Position numbers and translations under genes: made by a program. 64,000 nucleotides of DNA, from contig NZ_FTMD01000007.1 of NCBI RefSeq assembly GCF_900156155.1, forward strand, positions 202,952-266,951. The letters run 5' to 3'. Below the pieces are notes generated by a model that was not told where the DNA came from, did no database searches, and saw only the letters and a list, made by a program, of their open reading frames with translations. This stretch comes from Aromatoleum tolulyticum (GTDB taxonomy: Bacteria > Pseudomonadota > Gammaproteobacteria > Burkholderiales > Rhodocyclaceae). Every line of letters starts with the position of its first letter. Within the stretch, counting starts at the first letter, position 1. This document shows, in pieces, positions 28,695-37,907 of this stretch.

Positions 28695-30104
28695 ATGCGC
28701 GCGTCGCTGAGCCTGCGCGGGCGCGTCGCGCGCTGGCTGCTGCCGCCGCTGCTGATCCTGCTCGCGATCAACGCCGTGCTGTCCTGGCTGGGCGCGCGCC
28801 AGGCGGTCAACCGCGCCTACGACCGCTCGCTCACCGCGTCGATCCGCGCGATCGCCGAGCAGGTGCATTCGCTCGAGGGCGAGATCACCGTGGACGTGCC
28901 GTACTCGGCCTTCGAGGTGTTCGAGGCCGGCGTGCAGGAGCGCATCTTCTACGCGGTGTTCGCCCCCGACGGGCGCCTCGTGACCGGCTACGAGGACCTT
29001 CTCGCGCCGCGCGCGCCGGCCGAGGACGGCACGCTGCTGCTGGCGGAGATGCCGTACCGCGGCGAGGAGGTGCGCATCGGCGCGATGAAGAAGCGCCTGT
29101 ACGATCCGGCGCTCGCGGGTGGCGACGCGGTGACGATCGTGTTCGCCGAGACCACCGAGTCGCGCATCGCACTCGCCCGCGAACTCTTCTTCGACAGCCT
29201 GCGTCGCCAGCTGCTGCTCGTCGGGCTGGGCGCGCTGATGCTGGCGCTGGCGCTGGGCTCCGCGTTCCGCCCGCTCGTGGAGCTGCGCGACGCGGTGCAG
29301 CGCCGTGCCGAGGACGACCTCACGCCGGTGCCCACCGGCAACGTGCCGAGCGAGGTGCAGCCGCTGATCGGCGCGATCAACCACCACATGGAACGCCTGT
29401 CGGCGATGCTCGCGGCGCGGCGGCGCTTCCTCGCCGATGCCGCGCACCAGATCCGCACGCCGCTCGCGGTGCTCAGCACGCAGGCCGAGTTCGGCGCGCG
29501 CCAGGGCGACCCGGGCGAGATGCGGCGCATCTTCGAGAGCCTGCTGACGACGATCCGCAGCACGCGCCGCATGGCCGACCAGATGCTGTCGCTGTCGCGC
29601 GCCGAGCCGGCCAACGGCCTGATCCAGGAGCAGGCGCCGGTCGATCTCACCGCGATCGCGCGCGAGGTCGCGCTGGAGCTCGTGCCGGTGGCGCTGAAGA
29701 AGCACATCGAGCTCGCCTTCGAGGAGACGGGGGCGGCGCCGATGACCGGCAACGCGGCGATGCTGCGCGAGCTCGTCGCGAACCTCGTCGACAACGCCAT
29801 CCGTTACAGTCCGCCCGACACGCAGGTCGTCGTCGCCACCGGCACCGCGGACGGGCACGTCGTGCTCGCGGTGAGCGACGAGGGGCCGGGCATCCCGCTC
29901 GCCGAGCGCGACAAGGTGTTCCAGCGCTTCTACCGCATTCTCGGCCAGGGCGGGCCGGACGGCAGCGGCCTGGGGCTCGCGATCGTGCGCGAGATCGCGC
30001 TCGCGCACGGTGGCGAAGTGCGGCTCGCCGATGCACCGGGCGGACGCGGGCTGCAGGTCGAAGTCGAGTTTCCGCGCCGCGCGGACGAGGTTGCGCAAGC
30101 GTAA
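28695..30104 (+). CDS. tctE: sensor histidine kinase TctE
   Basis: About 469 residues. An N-terminal membrane helix (WLLPPLLILLAINAVLSWL), a periplasmic 2CSK_N-type sensing domain of about 130 residues (YDRSLTASIRAIAEQV), a second membrane helix near residue 180, then HisKA with phospho-acceptor His in FLADAAHQIRTPLAVL, and HATPase boxes NLVDNAIRYS, DEGPGIP and GSGLGLAIV. It should sense an external carboxylate and phosphorylate TctD. An alternative TTG start lies 15 bases upstream (28680). Confidence 0.88.
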   Translation: MRASLSLRGRVARWLLPPLLILLAINAVLSWLGARQAVNRAYDRSLTASIRAIAEQVHSLEGEITVDVPYSAFEVFEAGVQERIFYAVFAPDGRLVTGYEDLLAPRAPAEDGTLLLAEMPYRGEEVRIGAMKKRLYDPALAGGDAVTIVFAETTESRIALARELFFDSLRRQLLLVGLGALMLALALGSAFRPLVELRDAVQRRAEDDLTPVPTGNVPSEVQPLIGAINHHMERLSAMLAARRRFLADAAHQIRTPLAVLSTQAEFGARQGDPGEMRRIFESLLTTIRSTRRMADQMLSLSRAEPANGLIQEQAPVDLTAIAREVALELVPVALKKHIELAFEETGAAPMTGNAAMLRELVANLVDNAIRYSPPDTQVVVATGTADGHVVLAVSDEGPGIPLAERDKVFQRFYRILGQGGPDGSGLGLAIVREIALAHGGEVRLADAPGGRGLQVEVEFPRRADEVAQA

Positions 30105-30188
30105 GCGGCGCACCGCGGACCCTGCGCCAACCGGCGCTTTCCTCGTCGCGCCCGCAGCCCGACACCCCCGGCGCGAAGCTGTCGACCG

Positions 30189-30207
30189 CTGAAAGCGAAT
30201 CGAAAGC
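30189..30207 (+). promoter_or_regulatory. candidate TctD operator upstream of tctC
   Basis: CTGAAAGCGAATCGAAAGC, with GAAAGC repeated at an 11-base period, 68 bases before the tctC ATG. TATCGT follows about ten bases downstream and could serve as -10, so the repeat would overlap the -35 region. See the matching motif at 27977-27995. Confidence 0.5.
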
Positions 30208-30275
30208 CCTTCTCCGTATCGTCCGTCTCCATGCAGGGCCGGAGCGACCGGTCCGATATCAAGGAGGAGACAAGC

Positions 30276-31247
30276 ATGATCCGCAACATCGTCAAAACCA
30301 CCCTCGTCGCCGCAGCGCTCGGCCTCGGTTTCGTCGCCAGCGCCCCGGCGTTCGCGCTCGACAGCGTCAAGATCCTCGTGCCGGCCAATCCGGGCGGCGG
30401 CTGGGATCAGACCGCGCGTGCGCTGCAGGCGGCGATCAACGCCGAAGGCATCGCCAAGAAGGTCACCGTCGACAACAAGGGCGGCGCGGGCGGCACGATC
30501 GGGCTGGCGCAGTTCGTCAATGGCGCGAAGGGTGACGGTGGCGCGACGCTGGTCGGCGGCATGGTGATGGTCGGCGCGATCGCGACCAACAAGTCGCCGG
30601 TGAACCTGACCCAGGTCACGCCGCTGGCGCGCCTCTCCGGCGAGACGCTGGTCGTCGTCGTGCCGGCGAGCTCGAAGATCCAGACCCTCAAGGAGCTGAT
30701 CGACCAGTTCAAGGCCAACCCGGGCTCCGTGGCCTGGGGCGGCGGCTCGGCGGGCGGCTCGGACCACATCCTCGCGGGCCTGATCGCGCAGGCGGTCGGC
30801 GTCGATCCGGCGAAGGTGAACTACATCGCCTACTCGGGCGGCGGCGAGGCGCAGGCCGCGATCATGGGCGGCCACGTCGCGGCCGGCATCAGCGGCTTCG
30901 GCGAGTTCCAGTCGCAGATCAAGTCCGGCAAGCTGCGCGCGCTGGCGGTCTCGGGCGCCGAGCGCATCCCCGGCGAGAGCGTGCCGACGCTGAAGGAGCA
31001 GGGCGTCAATGTCGAGATGGTGAACTGGCGCGCGATCTTCGCCGCGCCCGGCATCAGCGAGGCGCAGCAGAAGGAACTCGTCGCCGCGCTCGACAAGGCG
31101 GTCACGTCGAATTCGTGGAAGGACGCGCTGAAGCGCAACGACTGGCAGGACATGTACCTCACCGGCCCCGAGTTCAAGAAGTTCCTCGACGCTGACGTCG
31201 CGCGCATCACCAAGCTGGTGACCGACCTCGGCATGGTCAAGCCGTAA
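30276..31247 (+). CDS. tctC: tripartite tricarboxylate transporter substrate-binding protein TctC (first copy)
   Basis: 323 residues, Bug/TctC family: signal peptide (TTLVAAALGLGFVASAPAFA), LVPANPGGGWDQTARALQ, GGAGGTIGLAQFVN, WGGGSAGGSDHILAGLIAQ and GHVAAGISGFGEF. It captures a carboxylate in the periplasm for the TctAB permease. A very strong ribosome site (AAGGAGGA) precedes the ATG. It is separated from a second tctC gene by 158 bases with an R3 repeat. Confidence 0.9.
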   Translation: MIRNIVKTTLVAAALGLGFVASAPAFALDSVKILVPANPGGGWDQTARALQAAINAEGIAKKVTVDNKGGAGGTIGLAQFVNGAKGDGGATLVGGMVMVGAIATNKSPVNLTQVTPLARLSGETLVVVVPASSKIQTLKELIDQFKANPGSVAWGGGSAGGSDHILAGLIAQAVGVDPAKVNYIAYSGGGEAQAAIMGGHVAAGISGFGEFQSQIKSGKLRALAVSGAERIPGESVPTLKEQGVNVEMVNWRAIFAAPGISEAQQKELVAALDKAVTSNSWKDALKRNDWQDMYLTGPEFKKFLDADVARITKLVTDLGMVKP

Positions 31248-31287
31248 GCCGGGACCGACCGACCATCAACGCTGCGGCCAACCCCGT

Positions 31288-31337
31288 CCGTTCGCCCTGA
31301 GCTCGTCGAAGGGCTTCGACAGGCTCAGCCCGAACGG
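31288..31337. repeat. R3 repeat, copy a (between the two tctC genes)
   Basis: A 50-base inverted repeat: CCGTTCGCCCTGAGCTCGTC, GAAGGG, then CTTCGACAGGCTCAGCCCGA ACGG. This element type is frequent in proteobacterial genomes. Other copies are at 35171 and 49657. It could end or slow transcription. Confidence 0.8.
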
Positions 31338-31405
31338 TATCGGGGTGCCGCGCCGCTCCTGCACCGCCGCCGCGGCCCGCGGGACCTCATCCGGAGACAC
31401 TCGAC

Positions 31406-32389
31406 ATGCGACATCACGACATCGGCGCCGGCCTCGGCCGCGCGCTGAGGACGGCCCTCGCCGGCCTCGCCCTCGCGGGCGCCACGACCCTGGCCTGCGC
31501 CGCGGACTACAAGATCCTCGTGCCCGCCGCGCCCGGCGGCGGCTACGACCAGCTCGGCCGCGCGGTGCAGGCGGCGCTGCAGGCCAATAAGCTCGCCGAG
31601 CGCGTGCAGGTGAACAACGTCACCGGCGCGGGCGGCACGATCGGGCTCGCGCAGCTGATCAACGGCAGCAAGGGCGACGGCGGCGCGCTGATGGCGAGCG
31701 GCAAGGGCATGGTGTCGGCGGTGTTCATCAACAAGTCGCCGGTCACGCTGTCGAACGTCACGCCGATCGCGCGCCTTACCGGCGAATACGAGGTGCTGGT
31801 GGTGCCGGCGAGCTCGCCGCTCAAATCCATGGCCGACCTCGTCGCCGCGTACAAGGCGAATCCGGCCGCGGTGTCGTGGGCGGGCGGCTTCGCCGGCGGC
31901 GTCGACCAGCTCACCGCGGGCATGATCGTGCAGGCGATCGGCGGCGAGGCGGGCAAGTTCAACTACGTCGCCTTCGGCAGCGGCGGCGAGGTGCTGGCGC
32001 AGGTGCTGGGCGGCCACGTCACCGTGGGCCTCGGCGGCTTCAACGAGTTCGCCGGCCAGATCAAGGCAGGCAAGCTGCGCGCGCTGGCGGTCACGGCGCC
32101 CGCGCGCGTCAAGGACATCGATGTGCCGACGCTGAAGGAGCAGGGCATCAACGTCGAGTTCGTGAACTGGCGCGGCATCATGGCGGCGCCCGGCATCAGC
32201 GACGCGCAGCGCGACGAGCTGGTGAAGGCGCTGACGCAGATGGCGAAGAGCGAGTCGTGGAAGGCGACGCTCGAGAAGAACGAGTGGGTCGACATGCTGA
32301 TGGTCGGCGACGAGTTCCGCCACTACGTCGAGGCCGAGCAGAAGACCGTGCTCAAGCTCGTCACCGACCTCGGGCTGGTGAAGAAATGA
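31406..32389 (+). CDS. tctC: tripartite tricarboxylate transporter substrate-binding protein TctC (second copy)
   Basis: 327 residues, Bug family, closely similar to the first copy throughout (LVPAAPGGGYDQLGRAVQ, GAGGTIGLAQLINGSKGDGGA, GGHVTVGLGGFNEFAGQIKAGKLRALAV). The N-terminus is a signal region with AGATTLACAA before the mature ADYKILVP. Tandem duplication is likely; the differences around the ligand pocket (GGGW to GGGY, WGGG to WAGG) suggest a different or broader ligand. The stop overlaps the tctB ATG. Confidence 0.9.
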   Translation: MRHHDIGAGLGRALRTALAGLALAGATTLACAADYKILVPAAPGGGYDQLGRAVQAALQANKLAERVQVNNVTGAGGTIGLAQLINGSKGDGGALMASGKGMVSAVFINKSPVTLSNVTPIARLTGEYEVLVVPASSPLKSMADLVAAYKANPAAVSWAGGFAGGVDQLTAGMIVQAIGGEAGKFNYVAFGSGGEVLAQVLGGHVTVGLGGFNEFAGQIKAGKLRALAVTAPARVKDIDVPTLKEQGINVEFVNWRGIMAAPGISDAQRDELVKALTQMAKSESWKATLEKNEWVDMLMVGDEFRHYVEAEQKTVLKLVTDLGLVKK

Positions 32390-32868
32390 GCACGCGCGCA
32401 CGCATCGACGCCGGCGAGCTGCTGATCTCGCTCGTGCTGCTGGCGCTGGGCAGCTTCGTCGCCTTCGAGACCCAGGGCATCGCCGAGACGCAGGGCTATG
32501 CGCAGGTCGGCCCGCGCCTCTTCCCTTACCTCATCGGCACCGGCCTCATGCTGTGCGGCGCCTGGCTCGCGTGGCAGGCGCTCTCCGGCGGCTGGCGCGC
32601 GATGCCGGATGAAGCCGAGACGCATGCCGCGCCCGATCGCATGGGCTTCCTGCTGATCAGCGCCGGCGTGGTGCTGCACATGGTGCTGATCGGCTGGGCC
32701 GGCTTCATCCTCGCCTCGACGCTGCTCTTCGTGCTGGTCGCGCGCGGTTTCGGCAGCAAGAAGCCGGTGCGCGACCTCGGGATCGCGGTCGTGCTGTCGA
32801 CCATCGTGTATTTCCTCTTCACGCGCGGCCTGGGCCTGAGCCTGCCCGCCGGCCCGTTCGGAGGCTGA
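32386..32868 (+). CDS. tctB: tripartite tricarboxylate transporter small membrane subunit TctB
   Basis: 160 residues with four hydrophobic segments, the normal TctB topology. It starts with the ATGA overlap to tctC and ends one base before the tctA ATG. Motifs are weak in this family; the call rests on topology, length and position, with [19 protein letters not shown] as the typical family stretch. Confidence 0.88.
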   Translation: MSTRARIDAGELLISLVLLALGSFVAFETQGIAETQGYAQVGPRLFPYLIGTGLMLCGAWLAWQALSGGWRAMPDEAETHAAPDRMGFLLISAGVVLHMVLIGWAGFILASTLLFVLVARGFGSKKPVRDLGIAVVLSTIVYFLFTRGLGLSLPAGPFGG

Positions 32869-32869
32869 G

Positions 32870-34387
<1,518 letters not shown>

Positions 34388-34393
34388 GGAGTA

Positions 34394-35143
34394 ATGACCG
34401 TGTTCGAAACCATGATGGACGCCGCCTTCTGGGTGTCCGTGCTGCAGATCATCGCCATCGACATCCTGCTCGGCGGCGACAACGCCGTCGTGATCGCGCT
34501 GGCGTGCCGCAAGCTGCCCGAGCACCAGCGCAACAAGGGCATCGCATGGGGCGTCGTTGGTGCGATCGGCCTGCGCATCGTGCTGATCTTCTTCGCGCTG
34601 CAGCTGCTCGCGCTGCCCTTCCTGAAGGTCGTCGGTGCGCTGTTGCTGCTGTGGATCGGCGTCAAGCTGATGCAGCCGGAGGACGAGGACGGCCACGGCA
34701 ACGTCGAGGGCTCGACGCATCTGCTCGGCGCGATCAAGACCATCGTCGTCGCCGACGCGGTGATGAGCCTCGACAACGTGATCGCGGTCGCCGGCGCGGC
34801 CAAGGGCGACCTCGGCCTCGTGGTGTTCGGCATCGTCGTCAGCATCCCGATCATCGTGTGGGGCAGCAAGTTCGTGCTGAAGCTGATGGATCGCTTCCCG
34901 GCCGTGATCACGCTGGGCGCGGCGCTGCTGGGCTGGATCGCCGGCGGCATGCTGGTCGGCGACGTGGTCGTGAAGCCGTACGTCGAGCACCTGCCGGGCT
35001 GGCTGCACTACCTGAGCTCGGCCGTCGGGGCGCTGTTCGTCGTCGCGCTCGGCGGCTGGCTCGCGCAGCGGCAGTCCGGCGACGGCGACGCGGCGGGCGA
35101 GCTCGCGGTCGATACCGCGGGCGGGAGCGCCGCGCGCGACTAG
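34394..35143 (+). CDS. TerC/YjbE family integral membrane protein
   Basis: 249 residues, seven membrane segments, with the two acidic TerC motifs: DILLGGDNAVVIALACRKLP and VVADAVMSLDNVIAVAGA. The conserved Asp and Asn residues within membrane helices suggest metal (manganese or calcium) export, as shown for some TerC proteins. It starts six bases after tctA. A function in carboxylate uptake is not implied by family; cotranscription may be incidental. Confidence 0.85.
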   Translation: MTVFETMMDAAFWVSVLQIIAIDILLGGDNAVVIALACRKLPEHQRNKGIAWGVVGAIGLRIVLIFFALQLLALPFLKVVGALLLLWIGVKLMQPEDEDGHGNVEGSTHLLGAIKTIVVADAVMSLDNVIAVAGAAKGDLGLVVFGIVVSIPIIVWGSKFVLKLMDRFPAVITLGAALLGWIAGGMLVGDVVVKPYVEHLPGWLHYLSSAVGALFVVALGGWLAQRQSGDGDAAGELAVDTAGGSAARD

Positions 35144-35170
35144 CGCGGCCATTGACCCGATCAAATACGT

Positions 35171-35231
35171 CCGTTCGCCCTGAGCTTGTCGAAGGGCAGC
35201 CGCAAGGCTTCGACAGGCTCAGCCCGAACGG
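35171..35231. repeat. R3 repeat, copy b (terC-usp gap)
   Basis: 61 bases: CCGTTCGCCCTGAGCTTGTC, GAAGGGCAGCCGCAAGG, then CTTCGACAGGCTCAGCCCGA ACGG. Arms nearly identical to copy a, with a longer loop. Confidence 0.8.
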
Positions 35232-35301
35232 CAGTTCGTTGCCGGTGGGCGAACAACGGTCACACGCGGCACCCAGTAACCTCTCATCCCAAGGACGCAC
35301 C

Positions 35302-35751
35302 ATGTTCCAGCACATCCTCGTCCCCACCGACGGCTCGCCGCTGTCCGACCAGGCCCTAGACCGCGCGATCGGGCTTGCCCGCAACCTCGGCGCGCGCCTG
35401 ACCATCCTCAACGCGATCGCCGAAGCGCCGTTCCCGGTGACCAACTTCGGCGAGGACGGCCACTACGATCCCGAGAAGTCGCGCCGCTTCGCCCGCGAAG
35501 CCGCCACGCACGGCCAGCGCATCCTCGACGCCGCGCTCGCCCGCGCGCGCGAGGCCGGGATCGACGCCGACGCGGTCCTCGAAAGCAGCGAGGCGCCCCA
35601 TCGCGTGATCATCCACACCGCCGAGAGCCGCGGCTGCGACCTGATCTGCATGGCTTCGCACGGCCGGCGCGGCATCAACGCGCTGCTGCTGGGCAGCGAG
35701 ACCAACAAGGTGCTCGCGCACTGCACCATTCCAGTGCTGGTGTGCCGCTGA
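35302..35751 (+). CDS. universal stress protein (UspA family)
   Basis: 149 residues, single Usp domain: MFQHILVPTDGSPLSDQALD at the N-terminus and the ATP-binding pattern ICMASHGRRGINALLLGSETNKVL near the C-terminus (G-2x-G-9x-G-S/T). Cytoplasmic, probably ATP-binding and stress-induced. An AAGGA ribosome site sits before the ATG. It stands alone between an R3 repeat and the second HupE-like gene. Confidence 0.9.
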   Translation: MFQHILVPTDGSPLSDQALDRAIGLARNLGARLTILNAIAEAPFPVTNFGEDGHYDPEKSRRFAREAATHGQRILDAALARAREAGIDADAVLESSEAPHRVIIHTAESRGCDLICMASHGRRGINALLLGSETNKVLAHCTIPVLVCR

Positions 35752-35996
35752 ACGCGCGTCGGTCCGCGGCCCGGTCGCCCCGGCGCGCCGCTGCCGCGGG
35801 GCGGCAGGGCCTGCGGCACCCGTCGGCGTCGGCGCCGGTGGAAAGCTTCTGACCACCCGGGCCTGCCGTCCGGAATGCAACTTGCCGGCGGCGGATGCCG
35901 GCCTCCAGTGCGGCCGCACTCCCGTCCGCTGGCACGCAACTTGTTTCGACCTCGGCTGATCCAGTAACCCGCGACACGCATCCCGAGGATATCGTC

Positions 35997-36239
35997 ATGA
36001 AGCCGCTCCGCACCGCCATCGCCATCGTCCTCACGCTCTCCGCCGGCCCGCTCCTGGCGCACGGCGATCACGGCCTCGTGCCGGGCCTCGCGCACATGTT
36101 CTCGTCCGGCGCCGAGCACCTGCCGTCGGCCCTGGTCACGCTCGTCAGCGCGTTTTTCGCGGTGCGCTCGACCGGTGCGCTGCGCTGGACGCTGGGCGGC
36201 CTCGCGGCGGCGGCCGGCGCGCTGACTTTCGCGATCTGA
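35997..36239 (+). CDS. 80-residue exported membrane peptide resembling the N-terminus of HupE/UreJ, copy 2
   Basis: Paralogue of the gene at 25203: same length, signal peptide ending GPLLA, then HGDHGLVPGLAHMFSSG identical to copy 1, and only a handful of conservative changes after that. At DNA level the stretch starting CACGGCGATCACGGCC is identical to copy 1 for about 50 bases, and the upstream TTGTTTCGACC and GATCCAGTAACC are shared. A GAGGAT ribosome site precedes the ATG. The unknown function matches copy 1. Confidence 0.65.
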   Translation: MKPLRTAIAIVLTLSAGPLLAHGDHGLVPGLAHMFSSGAEHLPSALVTLVSAFFAVRSTGALRWTLGGLAAAAGALTFAI

Positions 36240-36352
36240 TCGCGACCGCGGCGGGGCAAATGCCCCGCTCCGCCGCCGGGGGTCGGCATGACGGCGGAAA
36301 ACGCGGATAATTGCGGTTTGCGCCCGCACCGGGCAGATTTGAGGACGTAACC

Positions 36353-37423
36353 GTGACCCGCCTGCAGAACGACACCTTCCTGCGCGCCTTGCTGCGCCAG
36401 CCGACCGAATACACGCCGCTGTGGCTGATGCGGCAGGCGGGGCGCTACCTGCCCGAGTACTGTGAAACCCGCAAGCGCGCCGGCAGCTTCCTGAACCTGT
36501 GCAAGAGCCCGACGATGGCCTGCGAGGTCACGCTGCAGCCGCTCGCGCGTTACAACCTCGACGCCGCGATCCTGTTCTCCGACATCCTCACGGTGCCGGA
36601 CGCGATGGGCCTGGGCCTGTACTTCGCCGAAGGCGAGGGGCCGCGCTTCGAGCGTCCGCTGCGCGACGAGTGGGAGATCCGCAACCTCGCGATTCCCGAT
36701 CCGCACGCCGAACTGCAGTACGTGATGGACGCGGTCGCCGAGATCCGCCGCGCGCTCAACGGCAGCGTGCCGCTGATCGGCTTCTCCGGCAGCCCGTGGA
36801 CGCTGGCCTGCTACATGGTCGAAGGCGGCTCGTCGGACGACTATCGCAAGGTCAAGGCGATGGCCTATTCGCGCCCCGACCTGCTGCACCACATCCTCAG
36901 CGTGACCGCCGACTCGGTCGTCGCCTACCTCAACGCGCAGATCGAATCCGGCGCGCAGGCAGTGATGGTGTTCGACTCCTGGGGCGGCGTGCTGTCCGAG
37001 GCCGCTTACCATGAATTCTCGCTGCCCTACCTGAAGCGCGTCGTCGACGGCCTGATCAAGGAGCGCGACGGCGAGCGCGTGCCGAACATCGTGTTCACGA
37101 AGGGCGGCGGCCTGTGGATCGAGAGCATCGCCGACATCGGCTGCGACGCCGTCGGCCTCGACTGGACCATGGACATCGGCCGCGCGCGCAAGCTCGTCGG
37201 CGACAAGGTCGCGCTGCAGGGCAACCTCGACCCCAACGTGCTGTTCGCGCCGCCGGAAGCCGTCGCGCGCGAGACCAAGCGCGTGCTCGACTCCTTCGGC
37301 AACCACCCCGGCCACGTCTTCAACCTCGGTCATGGCATCTCGCAGTTCACGCCGCCCGAGTCCGTGTCGGTGCTGGTCGACACCGTGCACGAGCACAGCC
37401 GCAAGATCCGCGCCGGCGCCTGA
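36353..37423 (+). CDS. hemE: uroporphyrinogen decarboxylase HemE
   Basis: 356 residues, standard length. Conserved substrate-binding motifs [15 protein letters not shown] (Arg and Asp ligands), [40 protein letters not shown] and [15 protein letters not shown]. It converts uroporphyrinogen III to coproporphyrinogen III in heme synthesis. The start is a GTG at 36353 just before [13 protein letters not shown]; the frame is open for 14 codons upstream. A strong terminator follows. Confidence 0.95.
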   Translation: MTRLQNDTFLRALLRQPTEYTPLWLMRQAGRYLPEYCETRKRAGSFLNLCKSPTMACEVTLQPLARYNLDAAILFSDILTVPDAMGLGLYFAEGEGPRFERPLRDEWEIRNLAIPDPHAELQYVMDAVAEIRRALNGSVPLIGFSGSPWTLACYMVEGGSSDDYRKVKAMAYSRPDLLHHILSVTADSVVAYLNAQIESGAQAVMVFDSWGGVLSEAAYHEFSLPYLKRVVDGLIKERDGERVPNIVFTKGGGLWIESIADIGCDAVGLDWTMDIGRARKLVGDKVALQGNLDPNVLFAPPEAVARETKRVLDSFGNHPGHVFNLGHGISQFTPPESVSVLVDTVHEHSRKIRAGA

Positions 37424-37442
37424 GCGAGCTGCGGCGGTACCC

Positions 37443-37490
37443 GAACCCCGGCCGGGACGCGCACTGCGCACCCCGCCGGGGTTCCCTTTT
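37443..37490 (+). terminator. intrinsic terminator of hemE
   Basis: A perfect 10-bp stem GAACCCCGGC / GCCGGGGTTC with a 22-base loop, followed by CCTTTT. It lies 20 bases after the hemE stop. Confidence 0.75.
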
Positions 37491-37560
37491 GCGGCCGCGC
37501 TCATCGCCGCGATGGCACTGTTACGGTGCGGACGCGCCGCCGACGGTCGCCGTCCCGGTC

Positions 37561-37800
37561 TTGTCAAGCGAAAAATCTGCGTTGATCGCTTGACTTATGC
37601 ACAACGGACCGGTCCCGAGGCCCGATTCTGCATGGATTTGGGGTTTATTCACCAAAAATCATAAGTAATTGAAATATAAAGAATAAAATTTTGCCTACTG
37701 TTAAGGCAAAGTGACAGAAAGGCAGATGCGGCGCCGGGTTCACCGGGTTTCACCCACGCTATCAACAAAGTTATCCACAGCTTTTGTGGACAAGCGCCGG
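37561..37800. other. AT-rich region with DnaA boxes between hemE and priA
   Basis: Within this 485-base gap I see two perfect DnaA boxes, TTATGCACA (37595-37603) and TTATCCACA (37771-37779), an inverted relaxed box TGTGGACAA (37785-37793), and a near match TTATTCACC (37645-37653). Between them runs an AT-rich stretch (about 37645-37705) that stands out in this GC-rich genome. An 8-bp inverted repeat (GTCAAGCG at 37563, CGCTTGAC at 37587) lies at the left edge, and a small hairpin AATCAGA/TCTGATT follows at 37852-37873. It could be a replication origin, a DnaA-titration site or a DnaA-controlled priA promoter. Confidence 0.55.
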
Positions 37801-37907
37801 AAGGGTTTCGGGGCAAAGATTTACTCCCCGTTTGCGAACAACGAATTTAACAATCAGACGTAACTATCTGATTTTTCGATAAACACTGCGCAGAGCACGA
37901 GATCCGA

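Noticed and set aside
27894..30875. Minus-strand open frame that extends the substrate-binding gene to 1357 codons across tctD, tctE and tctC
   Set aside because: The first part is antisense to three well-supported genes and has the Arg/His-rich composition of a GC-rich shadow frame; recognisable sequence begins only at the signal peptide near 27893.
37423..37907. Naming the hemE-priA gap as the chromosomal oriC
   Set aside because: DnaA boxes and AT-richness fit, but gene direction does not switch here, dnaA and dnaN are absent and no skew calculation could be run, so it is kept as a candidate only.
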